The notes below the pieces were generated by a model. That model was given only the letters and a program-made list of their open reading frames with translations. It ran no database searches and had not been told where the DNA came from. This document shows positions 45,482 to 53,506 of a stretch of 64,000 nt of DNA, one piece after another (position 1 is the stretch's first letter; the number at the start of each line of letters is the position of its first letter). Source of the DNA: Mucilaginibacter sp. OK098 (GTDB taxonomy: Bacteria > Bacteroidota > Bacteroidia > Sphingobacteriales > Sphingobacteriaceae); the NCBI RefSeq assembly GCF_900142915.1, contig NZ_FRCM01000003.1, forward strand, positions 620,504-684,503. Reading direction: 5' to 3'. The position numbers and the translations under genes are program-made.

Positions 45482-45632
45482 CTACGTAGAGCAAATGACC
45501 CAAAAGAAGTTTGAACTAACCGTACGCGACTATATAGAAGAACCAGGAAAAAGACTACCGGATTTTAAGATTACTCATGAGGCACAGCTGGCCGACAGCG
45601 AGGCGAAGATTATGAGCCCGGTAGATTATTAA
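45482..45632 (+). pseudogene. C-terminal fragment of an unrecognised gene
   Basis: A plus-strand frame without a start reads AGEDYVEQMTQKKFELTVRD, continues through EEPGKRLPDFKITHEAQLAD, and ends at TAA after PVDY. It is preceded in frame by a stop. The content is protein-like and hydrophilic. It is probably the remnant of a gene whose 5' end was lost. The rest of 45371-45650 shows nothing. Confidence 0.35.
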
Positions 45633-45650
45633 GACAATAAATTACCTATT

Positions 45651-46064
45651 ATGGCAACAAATATTTCATCTATTATCATTAATGCATCAACTCAAAAAGT
45701 TTTTGAGACCCTAACAAACCCCGAACTTATAAAGCTTTGGCAATACGGGCGGGTGGTAACAACGGATTGGAAAACGGGCAGTGAAATAAAATTCAGAACT
45801 GAGGGAGGGGGGAAAGCATTAGAGCAGTGGGGAACCGTTTTAGAAATGCGAACTAACGAATTGATAAGATATAATTTGTTTACACCAGCACCCAACCTTG
45901 AAGACAAGATGGAAAATTATTGTATAACGAGTTATGTTTTAACAAAGGACGAAGGGCAAACCAGGCTTGAACTTATCCAGGAAGACAACAGGCCCAATGC
46001 TTTTGCACCGGGAACCCTTATGCCAATCCTGGAATCGCTCAAAAAAATAGCTGAAACTAATTGA
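45651..46064 (+). CDS. SRPBCC / AHSA1-like domain protein
   Basis: This 137-residue cytoplasmic protein has the AHSA1-type layout: SSIIINASTQKVFETLTNPELIKLWQYG at the start, then WKTGSEIKFRTEGG, GTVLEMRTNELIRYNLF, and a C-terminal helix MPILESLKKIAE. SRPBCC folds enclose a hydrophobic pocket for a small ligand. The ligand is unknown. Its terminal residues and length match single-domain members. It follows a gene remnant and has no operon partner. Confidence 0.88.
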   Translation: MATNISSIIINASTQKVFETLTNPELIKLWQYGRVVTTDWKTGSEIKFRTEGGGKALEQWGTVLEMRTNELIRYNLFTPAPNLEDKMENYCITSYVLTKDEGQTRLELIQEDNRPNAFAPGTLMPILESLKKIAETN

Positions 46065-46221
46065 TACGCGATCAGGAATGTTTCTAATCCTGGCAAAGTG
46101 ATTTTCGGAGAATTTAATGTTAAATAATTGTAACAAGAATGTTGCACAACATGGCTTTATTTTGTATCTTAGTTACTTCATATGGCGGGGATTCTTCCTG
46201 CCTATTGTGATAAGGTTTAGG

Positions 46222-46262
46222 TTAAGGCATCCAAACAGCGAGTGTGAGGATGCCTTGTTTTT
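46222..46262 (+). terminator. Strong hairpin terminator, remote from any gene end
   Basis: Arms aaggcatcc (46222-46230) and ggatgcctt (46246-46254) enclose a 15-base loop and are followed by gttttttgc. It lies 160 bases after the SRPBCC gene. A weak promoter-like word (TATCTTAG near 46163) lies upstream, so it could end a short RNA. Nothing else is recognised in 46065-46490. Confidence 0.55.
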
Positions 46263-46490
46263 TGCACAGCAGCTCAGTTAAAAAATTAGGTTCAGATTGC
46301 CCGGTGTTATTTCTTTAGCCGGAAGTCGAATTTTTGTCTTTTTTGACTTAAGACTAACGACTTTGGACTGTTGACTTAACACAGGGCGCTTATCACAATC
46401 AGCACTAAATACATCAAAATAAAACATAAATTTAACTGTACGTTAATAGCATTTAACTTAAACTTGTTATCTAACTTATAAATTACATTT

Positions 46491-47879
46491 ATGAAAATCA
46501 AACAGTTACTATTCACCTTATTCACAGCTGCATTTTTCTTGTCCGCCTGTCAAAAATCAGCTGTTGCCCCGGCTTTTAACAGCCAGGCATCCGGTCAGAC
46601 CTCAGCGGGAGAAATAACCAAGAGCTTAGCAATAACGCAAACTTTTGACGAAGGCTTTGAATCTGCCTCCAAAACAGGCTATGCCGACGGCAATGTAACT
46701 TTTACCAGCGGATCATGGGATCTTAACGATGCCCTGGTTGGCACAAGCAGTTCCGACGCTAAGACTGGCAGTAAGTCTGTCCGCATTCGCAATACGGGCA
46801 CATTGGGAATGAATTTCGACGTTAGCAGCGGTGCATCAACGGTAACCCTTAGTTATGCAGTTTATGGCTCCGATGGCTCATCTGCTTTCCAGCTCTGGGT
46901 TTCTTCCGATGGCGGGGGCAGCTACGCACAGGTGGGTACAACATCCATAACCGCAAGCAGCACAAGCCTTGCAACCGCAACCTTTACCGTAAACCAGGCT
47001 GGGGCGTTACGTTTTCAGTTAAGGAAAACTACCGGGGGCACAAACCGCATTAATATTGATGAATTTACAATTAACAGTTATAACAGTGGTTCCGGCGGTG
47101 GTGGAACCGGGGGCGGCTCAACGGGCGATAATACAAACCTATTGCTGGGTAACCCAAGCGGCGCAACCAGCAACATTGTAAATGCCGATAACTACCTTAT
47201 TGACCAAACCTATTATACCGAGAGCTATAACCGGGATAAAGGAGAACCAAACTGGGTGAGCTGGTATGTTGGCAGCACTACCTTAGGTTCACAAAGCCGG
47301 GCCAATGATTTCAGGGCTGATATCAACCTGCCTTCCGGTTGGTACGAGGTACAGGCAACCAGCTATTCTGGTTCGGGTTTTGACAGGGGCCACAATTGCC
47401 CAAGCGGCGACCGTACATCAACCACGGCAGCCAACGAGGCTACTTTTTTGATGGATAATATGATCCCGCAGGCTCCACGAAACAATGAGCAAACCTGGGC
47501 TAATCTGGAAGAATATGGCCGCAGCCTGGTAAACGCCGGTAACGAAATTTATGTTATAATGGGCAGCTATGGCTCGGGCGGCACCGGATCTGCAGGGTCT
47601 GCAACAACAATAAACAGCGGCAACGTGGTGGTGCCTTCAAATATCTGGAAAGTAATTGTTGTAATCCCCAATGGCAATAACGACCTGAGCCGCATTACCT
47701 CATCAACAAGGGTAATTGCCGTAAACACCCCAAACATCAATACCATCAGCACCGATTGGACACAGTATATAACCACAGTGCAAGCTATTGAAACAGCTAC
47801 AGGCTATAGCTTATTAACCAATCTTCCTGCCGCAGTAAGAACAGCGCTTGAAACAAAAATTGATGCCGGAGCGATATAG
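46491..47879 (+). CDS. DNA/RNA non-specific endonuclease (NucA type), surface lipoprotein
   Basis: This 462-residue protein has a lipoprotein signal (FTAAFFLSACQK). Residues ~50-200 form a beta-sandwich domain (FDEGFESASKTGYADGNV, NRINIDEFTI) like those seen in exported Bacteroidota nucleases, followed by a Gly/Ser linker (~200-215). The nuclease domain (~220-460) has the DRGHNCPSGDRT catalytic motif (D-R-G-H), NMIPQAPRNNEQTWANLE with the metal-binding Asn, and YVIMGSYG. It would degrade extracellular nucleic acids for nutrient uptake or defence. A hairpin terminator follows. Confidence 0.92.
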   Translation: MKIKQLLFTLFTAAFFLSACQKSAVAPAFNSQASGQTSAGEITKSLAITQTFDEGFESASKTGYADGNVTFTSGSWDLNDALVGTSSSDAKTGSKSVRIRNTGTLGMNFDVSSGASTVTLSYAVYGSDGSSAFQLWVSSDGGGSYAQVGTTSITASSTSLATATFTVNQAGALRFQLRKTTGGTNRINIDEFTINSYNSGSGGGGTGGGSTGDNTNLLLGNPSGATSNIVNADNYLIDQTYYTESYNRDKGEPNWVSWYVGSTTLGSQSRANDFRADINLPSGWYEVQATSYSGSGFDRGHNCPSGDRTSTTAANEATFLMDNMIPQAPRNNEQTWANLEEYGRSLVNAGNEIYVIMGSYGSGGTGSAGSATTINSGNVVVPSNIWKVIVVIPNGNNDLSRITSSTRVIAVNTPNINTISTDWTQYITTVQAIETATGYSLLTNLPAAVRTALETKIDAGAI

Positions 47880-47901
47880 GTAATAAATAAAAGTATGATT
47901 T

Positions 47902-47934
47902 AAACGCCGGGCTTGGGGCCTGGCGTTTTTGGTT
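47902..47934 (+). terminator. Terminator after nuclease gene
   Basis: aacgccgggc pairs with gcctggcgtt (one mismatch) and is followed by tttt. It starts 22 bases after the stop codon of the nuclease gene. A run of 12 G follows at 47947-47958. Confidence 0.75.
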
Positions 47935-48084
47935 TTATGTATTTGCGGGGGGGGGGGGTGCGGAGGCCTTTGTTCAACAAAATGGCATCATGTTTAAGAC
48001 AGCTCTTGAAAAGGAGCAAGTGATCCTTAAGGAATAGCATAAAGAGTAAGAGATCCCCTTTTTGGGTTTTTCTCTTAGGTGACC

Positions 48085-48389
48085 TTTTTCGTTGCTAGTA
48101 GGACGGCTCGCAGACCTTTAATGTTACTTGCCGCAATCTCCAGGAAGATAATCGTAGTATCTTTTTTAACAGTATAATCATATTTGAAAACTGCGTTTTT
48201 ATTGTATAATTGTAGTAGAAATATAATCGAAGTAGACATTAATTATTGCTTATAGAAGCACTATTTACAATAACCTTATCGTGAAACAAATAATCTCCTG
48301 TAACATAACAATAGCAAAGTGCTATTGCTCCACCTATACTCAAATTTACCATATCCAACCTCATTAATAACTCAAAAATCCATTATAGA
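48085..48389 (+). promoter_or_regulatory. Promoter region and conserved 5' UTR hairpin of fibre-like gene 2
   Basis: The stretch parallels 43870-44152. The promoter is TTTG (48183-48186) and TATAATTG (48205-48212), 18 bases apart. The 8-bp stem caatagca / tgctattg recurs (48309-48316, 48320-48327) but with loop AAG instead of ACA. The identical stem with a changed loop supports a conserved RNA structure. Confidence 0.6.
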
Positions 48390-49325
48390 ATGAAAACCTT
48401 TCTAATCACAACCATCGTATTTTTAGCATTCGCAATAACCTGTAAAGCACAATGGACAAACACCACACCCAATATTAATAACACCAATAGCGGTAACGTA
48501 GGTATTGGAACAACCAGTCCTGTTGCAAAACTTGATGTAAATGGAGCTCAGAGATTAAATGGAGATTTAACATTTGCAGCAGACGTAACAGCATATTTTA
48601 TTCATGGACCTGCAAATGGAGGGGCAATACGCATTCGTTCAAACGCAGGTAACGCAATTGATAGAAATGTGCAGTTTGGCAGTATAGATAATAACGGCAC
48701 ATGGGCCAGTTTTATGACAGTTGATCAAACCGGGAATGTTGGCATTGGCACAACAGCCCCTCTTACGCCACTGGATATTAAACTTACAACTAATCAACAC
48801 GTACAGTTTGCGGCTAATTTAAACGGTGGTTATCCCGGTCTATCGGGTATCGTTTGCCTTAATGATGCAAACTCGGGTTACACTCCCCTCGGCTTTTTTG
48901 CCAGCAATTATTACTTTGGTGGTGGCAATGTAGGGATCGCTACAACTGACACTAAGGGCTATACATTTGCAGTAAACGGCACAGCAATAGCAACTTCAAT
49001 GACGGTTAAAGCTTATGCCAACTGGCCTGATTTTGTTTTTAAGCCAACCTATCAATTACCCTCTTTAACAGAAGTAAAAACCTATATTGATAAAAACCAC
49101 CATTTACCTGATGTGCCATCAGCAGCCGAAGTTGAAAAGAACGGCCTTAACCTGGGAGAAATGAACAAGGTATTGATGCAAAAAGTGGAAGAGTTAACGC
49201 TTTATTTGATTGAGAAAGACAAGCAAATTAAAGTATTAGAACAGCAAACGACTCTCTTTCAATCCCTGCAAAAGCAAATTGATGACCTGAAAAAAAACCA
49301 AAACAACCTGAATCATAAAAACTGA
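48390..49325 (+). CDS. Secreted fibre-like repeat protein with C-terminal coiled coil (paralogue 2)
   Basis: This 311-residue protein has a signal peptide (MKTFLITTIVFLAFAITCKAQ) nearly identical to that of the 44153 gene. VGIGTTSPVAKLDVNG and VGIGTTAPLTPLDIK units are followed by the shared C-terminus (DFVFKPTYQLPSLTEVKTYI, GLNLGEMNKVLMQKVEELTLYLIEKDKQ) and coiled coil. The central portion differs and is shorter than in the paralogue. It is likely exported and fibrous. The pair shows divergence in the exposed middle with conserved ends, as in variable surface proteins. Confidence 0.75.
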   Translation: MKTFLITTIVFLAFAITCKAQWTNTTPNINNTNSGNVGIGTTSPVAKLDVNGAQRLNGDLTFAADVTAYFIHGPANGGAIRIRSNAGNAIDRNVQFGSIDNNGTWASFMTVDQTGNVGIGTTAPLTPLDIKLTTNQHVQFAANLNGGYPGLSGIVCLNDANSGYTPLGFFASNYYFGGGNVGIATTDTKGYTFAVNGTAIATSMTVKAYANWPDFVFKPTYQLPSLTEVKTYIDKNHHLPDVPSAAEVEKNGLNLGEMNKVLMQKVEELTLYLIEKDKQIKVLEQQTTLFQSLQKQIDDLKKNQNNLNHKN

Positions 49326-49394
49326 CAAACAAAATATTTAAACTTACCTACCGGATATTCTTGAAAATCACCTCATAAATATATGTGGCTCTTT

Positions 49395-49412
49395 CGGGAT
49401 GTAACGTAGCCC
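49395..49412 (+). pseudogene. tRNA-Pro 5'-end relic
   Basis: cgggatgtaacgtagccc matches the first 18 bases of tRNA-Pro(GGG) at 51063 with one difference. It is preceded in both places by a short ttt run and an AT-rich sequence. The rest of the tRNA is absent. Confidence 0.55.
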
Positions 49413-49456
49413 CATAGCAAATCGCAAAAATTACACTTTTTTAGAAAGTTAGCTTC

Positions 49457-50278
49457 TTAAAGGGCAGTAACTGCGCCTGTAAGGAAGTTAATTAAATAAC
49501 CTTTATAAGAACCATCATTATTTTTAAAGTACACCTTTGCTGTATTATCTGGTAAAAACAAGATATACCCACTATAATAGCTAGTGTTGCCGTCAATGCT
49601 TGTGGTTGCATCTTTATCAGCTTTCGTGGTACTAAAGTCTGCTCTTCCCAACACAAACACAGGGTTTCCGGCAGTACGTTTAGTAGCAATATCATGCAAT
49701 TGATAGCTGGTTGCCAAGTCGTGGTATTCTGTAGTAGCCCCTCCACTAAGTTTCGAGATATGTGATGAGTTACTGGTTGTACCGCCAACGGTAACATAAA
49801 TGTACTGAACATCCGTTGTTTTTACCACATAATTTAGGGTAAGGTAATAACTGTTGGCAAAGCCGGTGCCGGTTTCGGTAGTTTTCAAAGTATCAGACAA
49901 GGTATAGGCATCTATATTATAGTTATTGTGAAGGTATCCATTGCACATATAAGTAAATATAGAATTGCCCACATAATTGCGGGTGGTATCGCCGCTTACA
50001 ACGGTGTTGTTGGTTGGTGTAGTAACCACTTCGCCGCATCCATGGTCATTGTCCATTGTTGTAAGGCCGCCATGGGCTTGATTTGTTTTTAAATTATTGG
50101 ATGCGCTTACCCCGCCCGATAATGAGTGATAAAGACCTAACGCAATCTGTTTGCTCATATCGGTAGTATTAATCGCTGCTTTATTTTGAGTAGATACAGT
50201 CTCACTTTTTTTGCACGATATGTACAGGCACGTCGCACCAACTAACAAAGCCAGGATAATTTTAGGTGAAGTTTTCAT
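49457..50278 (-). CDS. Unrecognised surface lipoprotein
   Basis: This 273-residue protein has a lipoprotein signal (LLVGATCLYISCKKSE). The mature part is beta-rich with Thr, Asn and Ser, including DHGCGEVVTTPTNNTVVSGDTTRNY and later GNTSYYSGYILFLPDNTAKVYF, a phrase resembling small exported barrel or lipocalin-like proteins. I do not recognise the family. It stands alone. Confidence 0.65.
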   Translation of the reverse strand: MKTSPKIILALLVGATCLYISCKKSETVSTQNKAAINTTDMSKQIALGLYHSLSGGVSASNNLKTNQAHGGLTTMDNDHGCGEVVTTPTNNTVVSGDTTRNYVGNSIFTYMCNGYLHNNYNIDAYTLSDTLKTTETGTGFANSYYLTLNYVVKTTDVQYIYVTVGGTTSNSSHISKLSGGATTEYHDLATSYQLHDIATKRTAGNPVFVLGRADFSTTKADKDATTSIDGNTSYYSGYILFLPDNTAKVYFKNNDGSYKGYLINFLTGAVTAL

Positions 50279-50660
50279 GTAGATGTTTAGGTAATTGTTT
50301 TCTTAAGCTAATAAAAATGTTTTCAGGCAATTACTTATCAAAAAGAATACCAGTTGTTTAACCCTGTATAAGCAATATTAATATTTTACCATTGGGGATT
50401 TAATGGGGAAACTTATGCACGAATGAATGGGCATACCACCCCGTATGATAAGAATCGGGATTGGTGGAAAACTAAAAATAAATGCGGTAATATCAATTGG
50501 CATTATGGAAGCTATTAAATAAAAATAGATTTGATAAAGGCTTTTACTTAAACGTCAACTTCTAATTTAAGCGAAGTCAATTATTAAAAAGTACAAAAAC
50601 AGAGGCTATGATTATCAGCTACTTACTTAAGTTTTGTCTTTTATAAAATATCAACACATT

Positions 50661-50715
50661 GATAATCAGCATCTTTCACAGCGTTCCGGGTGTTCCACGT
50701 GTAAAAATGGAACGC
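50661..50715. repeat. Duplicated hairpin repeat, copy 1
   Basis: The sequence has gcgttccgggtgttcc and ends aaaaatggaacgc. The arms gcgttcc / ggaacgc form a hairpin. The same element recurs about 210 bases downstream at 50871-50924. Confidence 0.65.
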
Positions 50716-50870
50716 TTTTCCGGTATTGCACTAGTGAAAAGTGTAAACCAGCGGATCATAAAGTGCTGCCATAGGTTCAGCTAAAACACGCAGAACCATC
50801 AATTTTAAGCAACTCAAGAATGGAACATGTTGATTATGAATAAATTACAAGTGTTAAAAATATAATATTC

Positions 50871-50924
50871 TAATAATCAACGTGTTTCACAACGTTCCGG
50901 GTGTTCCGCATAAAAATGGAACGC
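50871..50924. repeat. Duplicated hairpin repeat, copy 2
   Basis: The sequence contains acgttccgggtgttccgc and ends aaaaatggaacgc. It matches copy 1 in the same orientation with few changes. The 50279-51062 interval holds these two copies and no convincing gene. Confidence 0.65.
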
Positions 50925-51062
50925 CTGGAACGGCGTTATCCTAGACAAAGAAGTAATTATCATCGTAGCTAAACAATAGGAGTTAGCGGCGTTTAGCACT
51001 AAATAAGAAGTTGCACGAATTTTTAGGAATTTCTGCCGGATAATATATATTTGTAACCCTTT

Positions 51063-51136
51063 CGGGATGTAGCGTAGCCCGGTATCGCGCCAGCATGGGG
51101 TGCTGGAGGTCGGAAGTTCGAATCTTCTCATCCCGA
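51063..51136 (+). tRNA. tRNA-Pro (anticodon GGG)
   Basis: It folds as a complete cloverleaf. Acceptor CGGGATG pairs with CATCCCG; anticodon arm CCAGC-ATGGGGT-GCTGG gives GGG; T-arm AGAAG-like stem with TTCGAAT loop; discriminator A. CCA is not encoded. It reads CCC and CCT codons. Confidence 0.95.
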
Positions 51137-51146
51137 CGGATTAGTC

Positions 51147-51181
51147 AAAAAGTCTCAAGTCGAAAGTCCTGAGACTTTTTT
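51147..51181 (+). terminator. Terminator after tRNA-Pro
   Basis: A perfect 11-bp stem, aaaaagtctca (51147-51157) / tgagacttttt (51170-51180), follows the tRNA by 10 bases and runs into T. Confidence 0.9.
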
Positions 51182-51183
51182 AT

Positions 51184-51218
51184 GGTATCGCGTCCCGATA
51201 GGACCGGGAAGGTCGGAA
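51184..51218 (+). pseudogene. tRNA-Pro-like fragment (AGG loop)
   Basis: ggtatcgcg, then tcccg-ataggac-cggga, then aggtcggaa follows tRNA-Pro from the D-arm through the variable loop. The middle keeps a perfect 5-bp stem and 7-base loop with AGG, also a Pro anticodon. The acceptor and T-arm are missing, so this is a relic. Confidence 0.5.
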
Positions 51219-51243
51219 TAATGATGCGATTCCTGAAGTTGCT

Positions 51244-51654
51244 CTATTGTTTTTTAGGCCAGTATGACCACAGGATAGCGAACAGGCAGGCAATAAGAAC
51301 GACGCTGTATTCCATGCCGTTTCTCCCGCCGCCCACAACAAACCAGCCATCATGCATATGATCAAGCAGGATCCCCATGAAAAGAACGATCATATGACAA
51401 ATGCAGGCGGGGACAACCATGCGGCGGATGATAAGTGCAACGCTGGACGCAAGTGTGGAAAGGGTAATAAGCCAGGCGAGCGCTACACCCAGCGGGAAGC
51501 CAATAGAACCAAGGTATTCCCCAAAACCAGTGACATCTCCTGCGATTATTCTATAGATGGAATGTACACTCAGGACAAGCGCTACAACGATGCGAACAAT
51601 ATCCAGGCTACGGTCTGAACGGGTTGAGGGGGTGATGAGCCAATTTTGTGCCAT
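51244..51654 (-). CDS. DoxX-like membrane protein
   Basis: This 136-residue protein has four hydrophobic segments. RSLDIVRIVVALVLSVHSIYRII is the DoxX-like start, followed by FPLGVALAWLITLSTLASSVALI, VVPACICHMIVLFMGI and a final YSVVLIACLFAILWSYW. It is downstream of, and in the same direction as, an AraC regulator gene 92 bases away, so it may be that regulator's target. Activity unknown; DoxX relatives take part in membrane redox functions. Confidence 0.8.
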   Translation of the reverse strand: MAQNWLITPSTRSDRSLDIVRIVVALVLSVHSIYRIIAGDVTGFGEYLGSIGFPLGVALAWLITLSTLASSVALIIRRMVVPACICHMIVLFMGILLDHMHDGWFVVGGGRNGMEYSVVLIACLFAILWSYWPKKQ

Positions 51655-51746
51655 ACAATCTTTTCGGTTTATTGATATAAAAATTATGTGGAACGAAGAT
51701 AGCTTCCGAAATAGAAAGGGACATGTGCAGAAATGCTCAATTTTAA

Positions 51747-52658
51747 CTAACCGGCTGCCCTGTAATGAAGCGGTGAAACGCCGTATGCAACCCTGAATGC
51801 CCTGCAGAATGCGCTTGAATCTTCAAACCCGCATCTCCAGGTGATCTCATGTACGGGCGTGGATGTATGTTGCAATAACCTTGCGGCATGGGAAAGCCTT
51901 ACCTGGACGAGATATTGATGAGGCGTTATGCGGAACACCGTCTTGAATTGCCGGATTAGCTGAGGAGTGGATAAACAGGCGGTATTACTGATTAAGGAAA
52001 GATCCGGCTTGTTCATAAAGGATGAATGCAGGAGATCCCTGGCGATGCAGAGGCGTTTAAAGATCTCCGTTTTTGTAGACCGTTTGATCGCATCCACGCG
52101 GATTGTACGATCCGTCTCCGTTTTGTGTACCCGGATCAAATGCTGCAACAGGAAGAACAGGCGCTCATCCACCATATCGCCATCGTAGCCATTTTCATCC
52201 AGCTCGTTCATCAACCCCTTCAGATCTTTCTCCAATATAGGATCGATATGGTCAAGCGCCTGGAAGAATTCAAGTGGGCGGGCCGGCTTGTCAAAGGGAT
52301 TGTCAAGTAAAGCCTCCTCTTTACAAACAGCATCGTGGAATACGGCGGAGGCAAACTCCTTCCTGAAGAAGACGGATTGAACCCGTACCTGCCCTGCTGT
52401 ATCTATCCTGCAGGAATATTCCTGATCGTTGTTGAGGATGAGTAATTGTCCTGGCCTGACTGCTAACCGGCGGTGGCCTATGCCATACCACTCTTCGCCG
52501 CCAGATACCGTTTTGATAGAAAGACAACCCACATGGCGATCGCAATGGCTTTTGTTAGAGATGGCATTGAATATGATATTTTGGCGCTGGAATTTGCTGA
52601 AATGCCCGGGCTCGTCAAAGTCAGGGCTGTTATGGTCTGGCAGGCTGGTGAAGTACAT
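51747..52658 (-). CDS. AraC family transcriptional regulator
   Basis: This 303-residue protein has an N-terminal cupin-like sensing domain (~1-165; RLAVRPGQLLILNNDQEYSC). It ends with two AraC helix-turn-helix motifs (~200-300), recognisable by LSLISNTACLSTPQLIRQFKTVFRITPHQYLVQVRLSHAARLL-type spacing (helix one) and VHEITWRCGFEDSSAFCRAFRVAYGVSPLHYR (helix two with FRxxxGxxP). It probably activates the adjacent DoxX-like gene in response to a small molecule. The inducer is unknown. Confidence 0.92.
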   Translation of the reverse strand: MYFTSLPDHNSPDFDEPGHFSKFQRQNIIFNAISNKSHCDRHVGCLSIKTVSGGEEWYGIGHRRLAVRPGQLLILNNDQEYSCRIDTAGQVRVQSVFFRKEFASAVFHDAVCKEEALLDNPFDKPARPLEFFQALDHIDPILEKDLKGLMNELDENGYDGDMVDERLFFLLQHLIRVHKTETDRTIRVDAIKRSTKTEIFKRLCIARDLLHSSFMNKPDLSLISNTACLSTPQLIRQFKTVFRITPHQYLVQVRLSHAARLLQHTSTPVHEITWRCGFEDSSAFCRAFRVAYGVSPLHYRAAG

Positions 52659-52850
52659 ATTGCATGATTTGGGGACAGTAAATTATACTTTTTTTGGCAG
52701 TTTAAAAAGCAGGAAGAATTTATTGCTTTGATTCGAAGATTAGGCACATACGGGGCAATCGCTTTAAAAAATAGCAGGACCAAAAATTGATTAGAAAACT
52801 GCGATGACTAACTATCAGATTTTGTTAGTATACTTCGTACGCCTTCTCGC

Positions 52851-52968
52851 GCAGACCTTCGACCTGCGCTGAGGTGTTTCGCCCTTTCAGGGCTTGAAAA
52901 TGTGAATAAAACCAAAAATATTAAGCCCTGAAAGGGCGACATCCAACAGCACAGGTCGCAGGCCTGTG
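52851..52968. repeat. Inverted pair of REP-like elements
   Basis: The element gccttcgacc-like plus cgccctttcagggctt (52851-52896) is followed in reverse by aagccctgaaagggcg plus caggtcgcaggcctg (52923-52968). This is the same element as the single copy at 15323-15368. Facing copies make a large hairpin, resembling a BIME. The surrounding 52659-53059 has no gene. Confidence 0.75.
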
Positions 52969-53059
52969 AAATAAATGGTGTTAGAAATTCTAAAAGCGAT
53001 TGCCCCTGCAGGCACATGGTCAAATGCCATTGTTTCACATCGCAGCAACGGCCCGGTTT

Positions 53060-53482
53060 TCAATCAGTATACTGATCTTTGTGGCAATTAAGCAACCAAT
53101 AATTCCCAAACTTATCGGTAAGGCCGCCAAATACCGCACCCCAAAAGTTTTTCTGTAAGGGGTGCGTTACCTGCCCGCCTGTCGATAGTTTTTTAAAGCA
53201 GCTTTTGAGTTCTTTTTCGTTCCCGGAATTCAAAACAAGAGAGACCGCATTCCCCCTGATCAATCCTGTTTCCGGCACCATATCAGAACCTACCAATAGC
53301 AGGCTGCCCTTAGTAAGGGTAGCCTGCAGGATAAAGTCTTTCATTTTTTTTGGCATCTTTTCAGATAATGGGGATTCTCCAATGGTTTGAAAAACCAACT
53401 CGCCCCCCAGGCATTGCTGATAAAATGTCATGGCCTCCCGGCAATTGCCGCTGAATGTAAGGTATGAATTGATCGTGCTCAT
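53060..53482 (-). CDS. VOC family protein (PhnB-like)
   Basis: This 140-residue cytoplasmic protein has the PhnB/3-demethylubiquinone-like signature. It starts INSYLTFSGNCREAMTFYQQCLGGEL, ends FWGAVFGGLTDKFGNYWLLNC, and has the typical FILQATLTKGSLLLVGSD between. Members bind metal or small ligands; the role is uncertain. It is 24 bases downstream of the YdeI-like gene, so the two are cotranscribed. Confidence 0.88.
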   Translation of the reverse strand: MSTINSYLTFSGNCREAMTFYQQCLGGELVFQTIGESPLSEKMPKKMKDFILQATLTKGSLLLVGSDMVPETGLIRGNAVSLVLNSGNEKELKSCFKKLSTGGQVTHPLQKNFWGAVFGGLTDKFGNYWLLNCHKDQYTD

Positions 53483-53506
53483 CTTTTACAAATAGCTTAT
53501 ATTAAA

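Noticed and set aside
51180..51365. 61-residue frame after tRNA-Pro
   Set aside because: Lies partly over the tRNA relic and overlaps the DoxX-like gene on the same strand in another frame.
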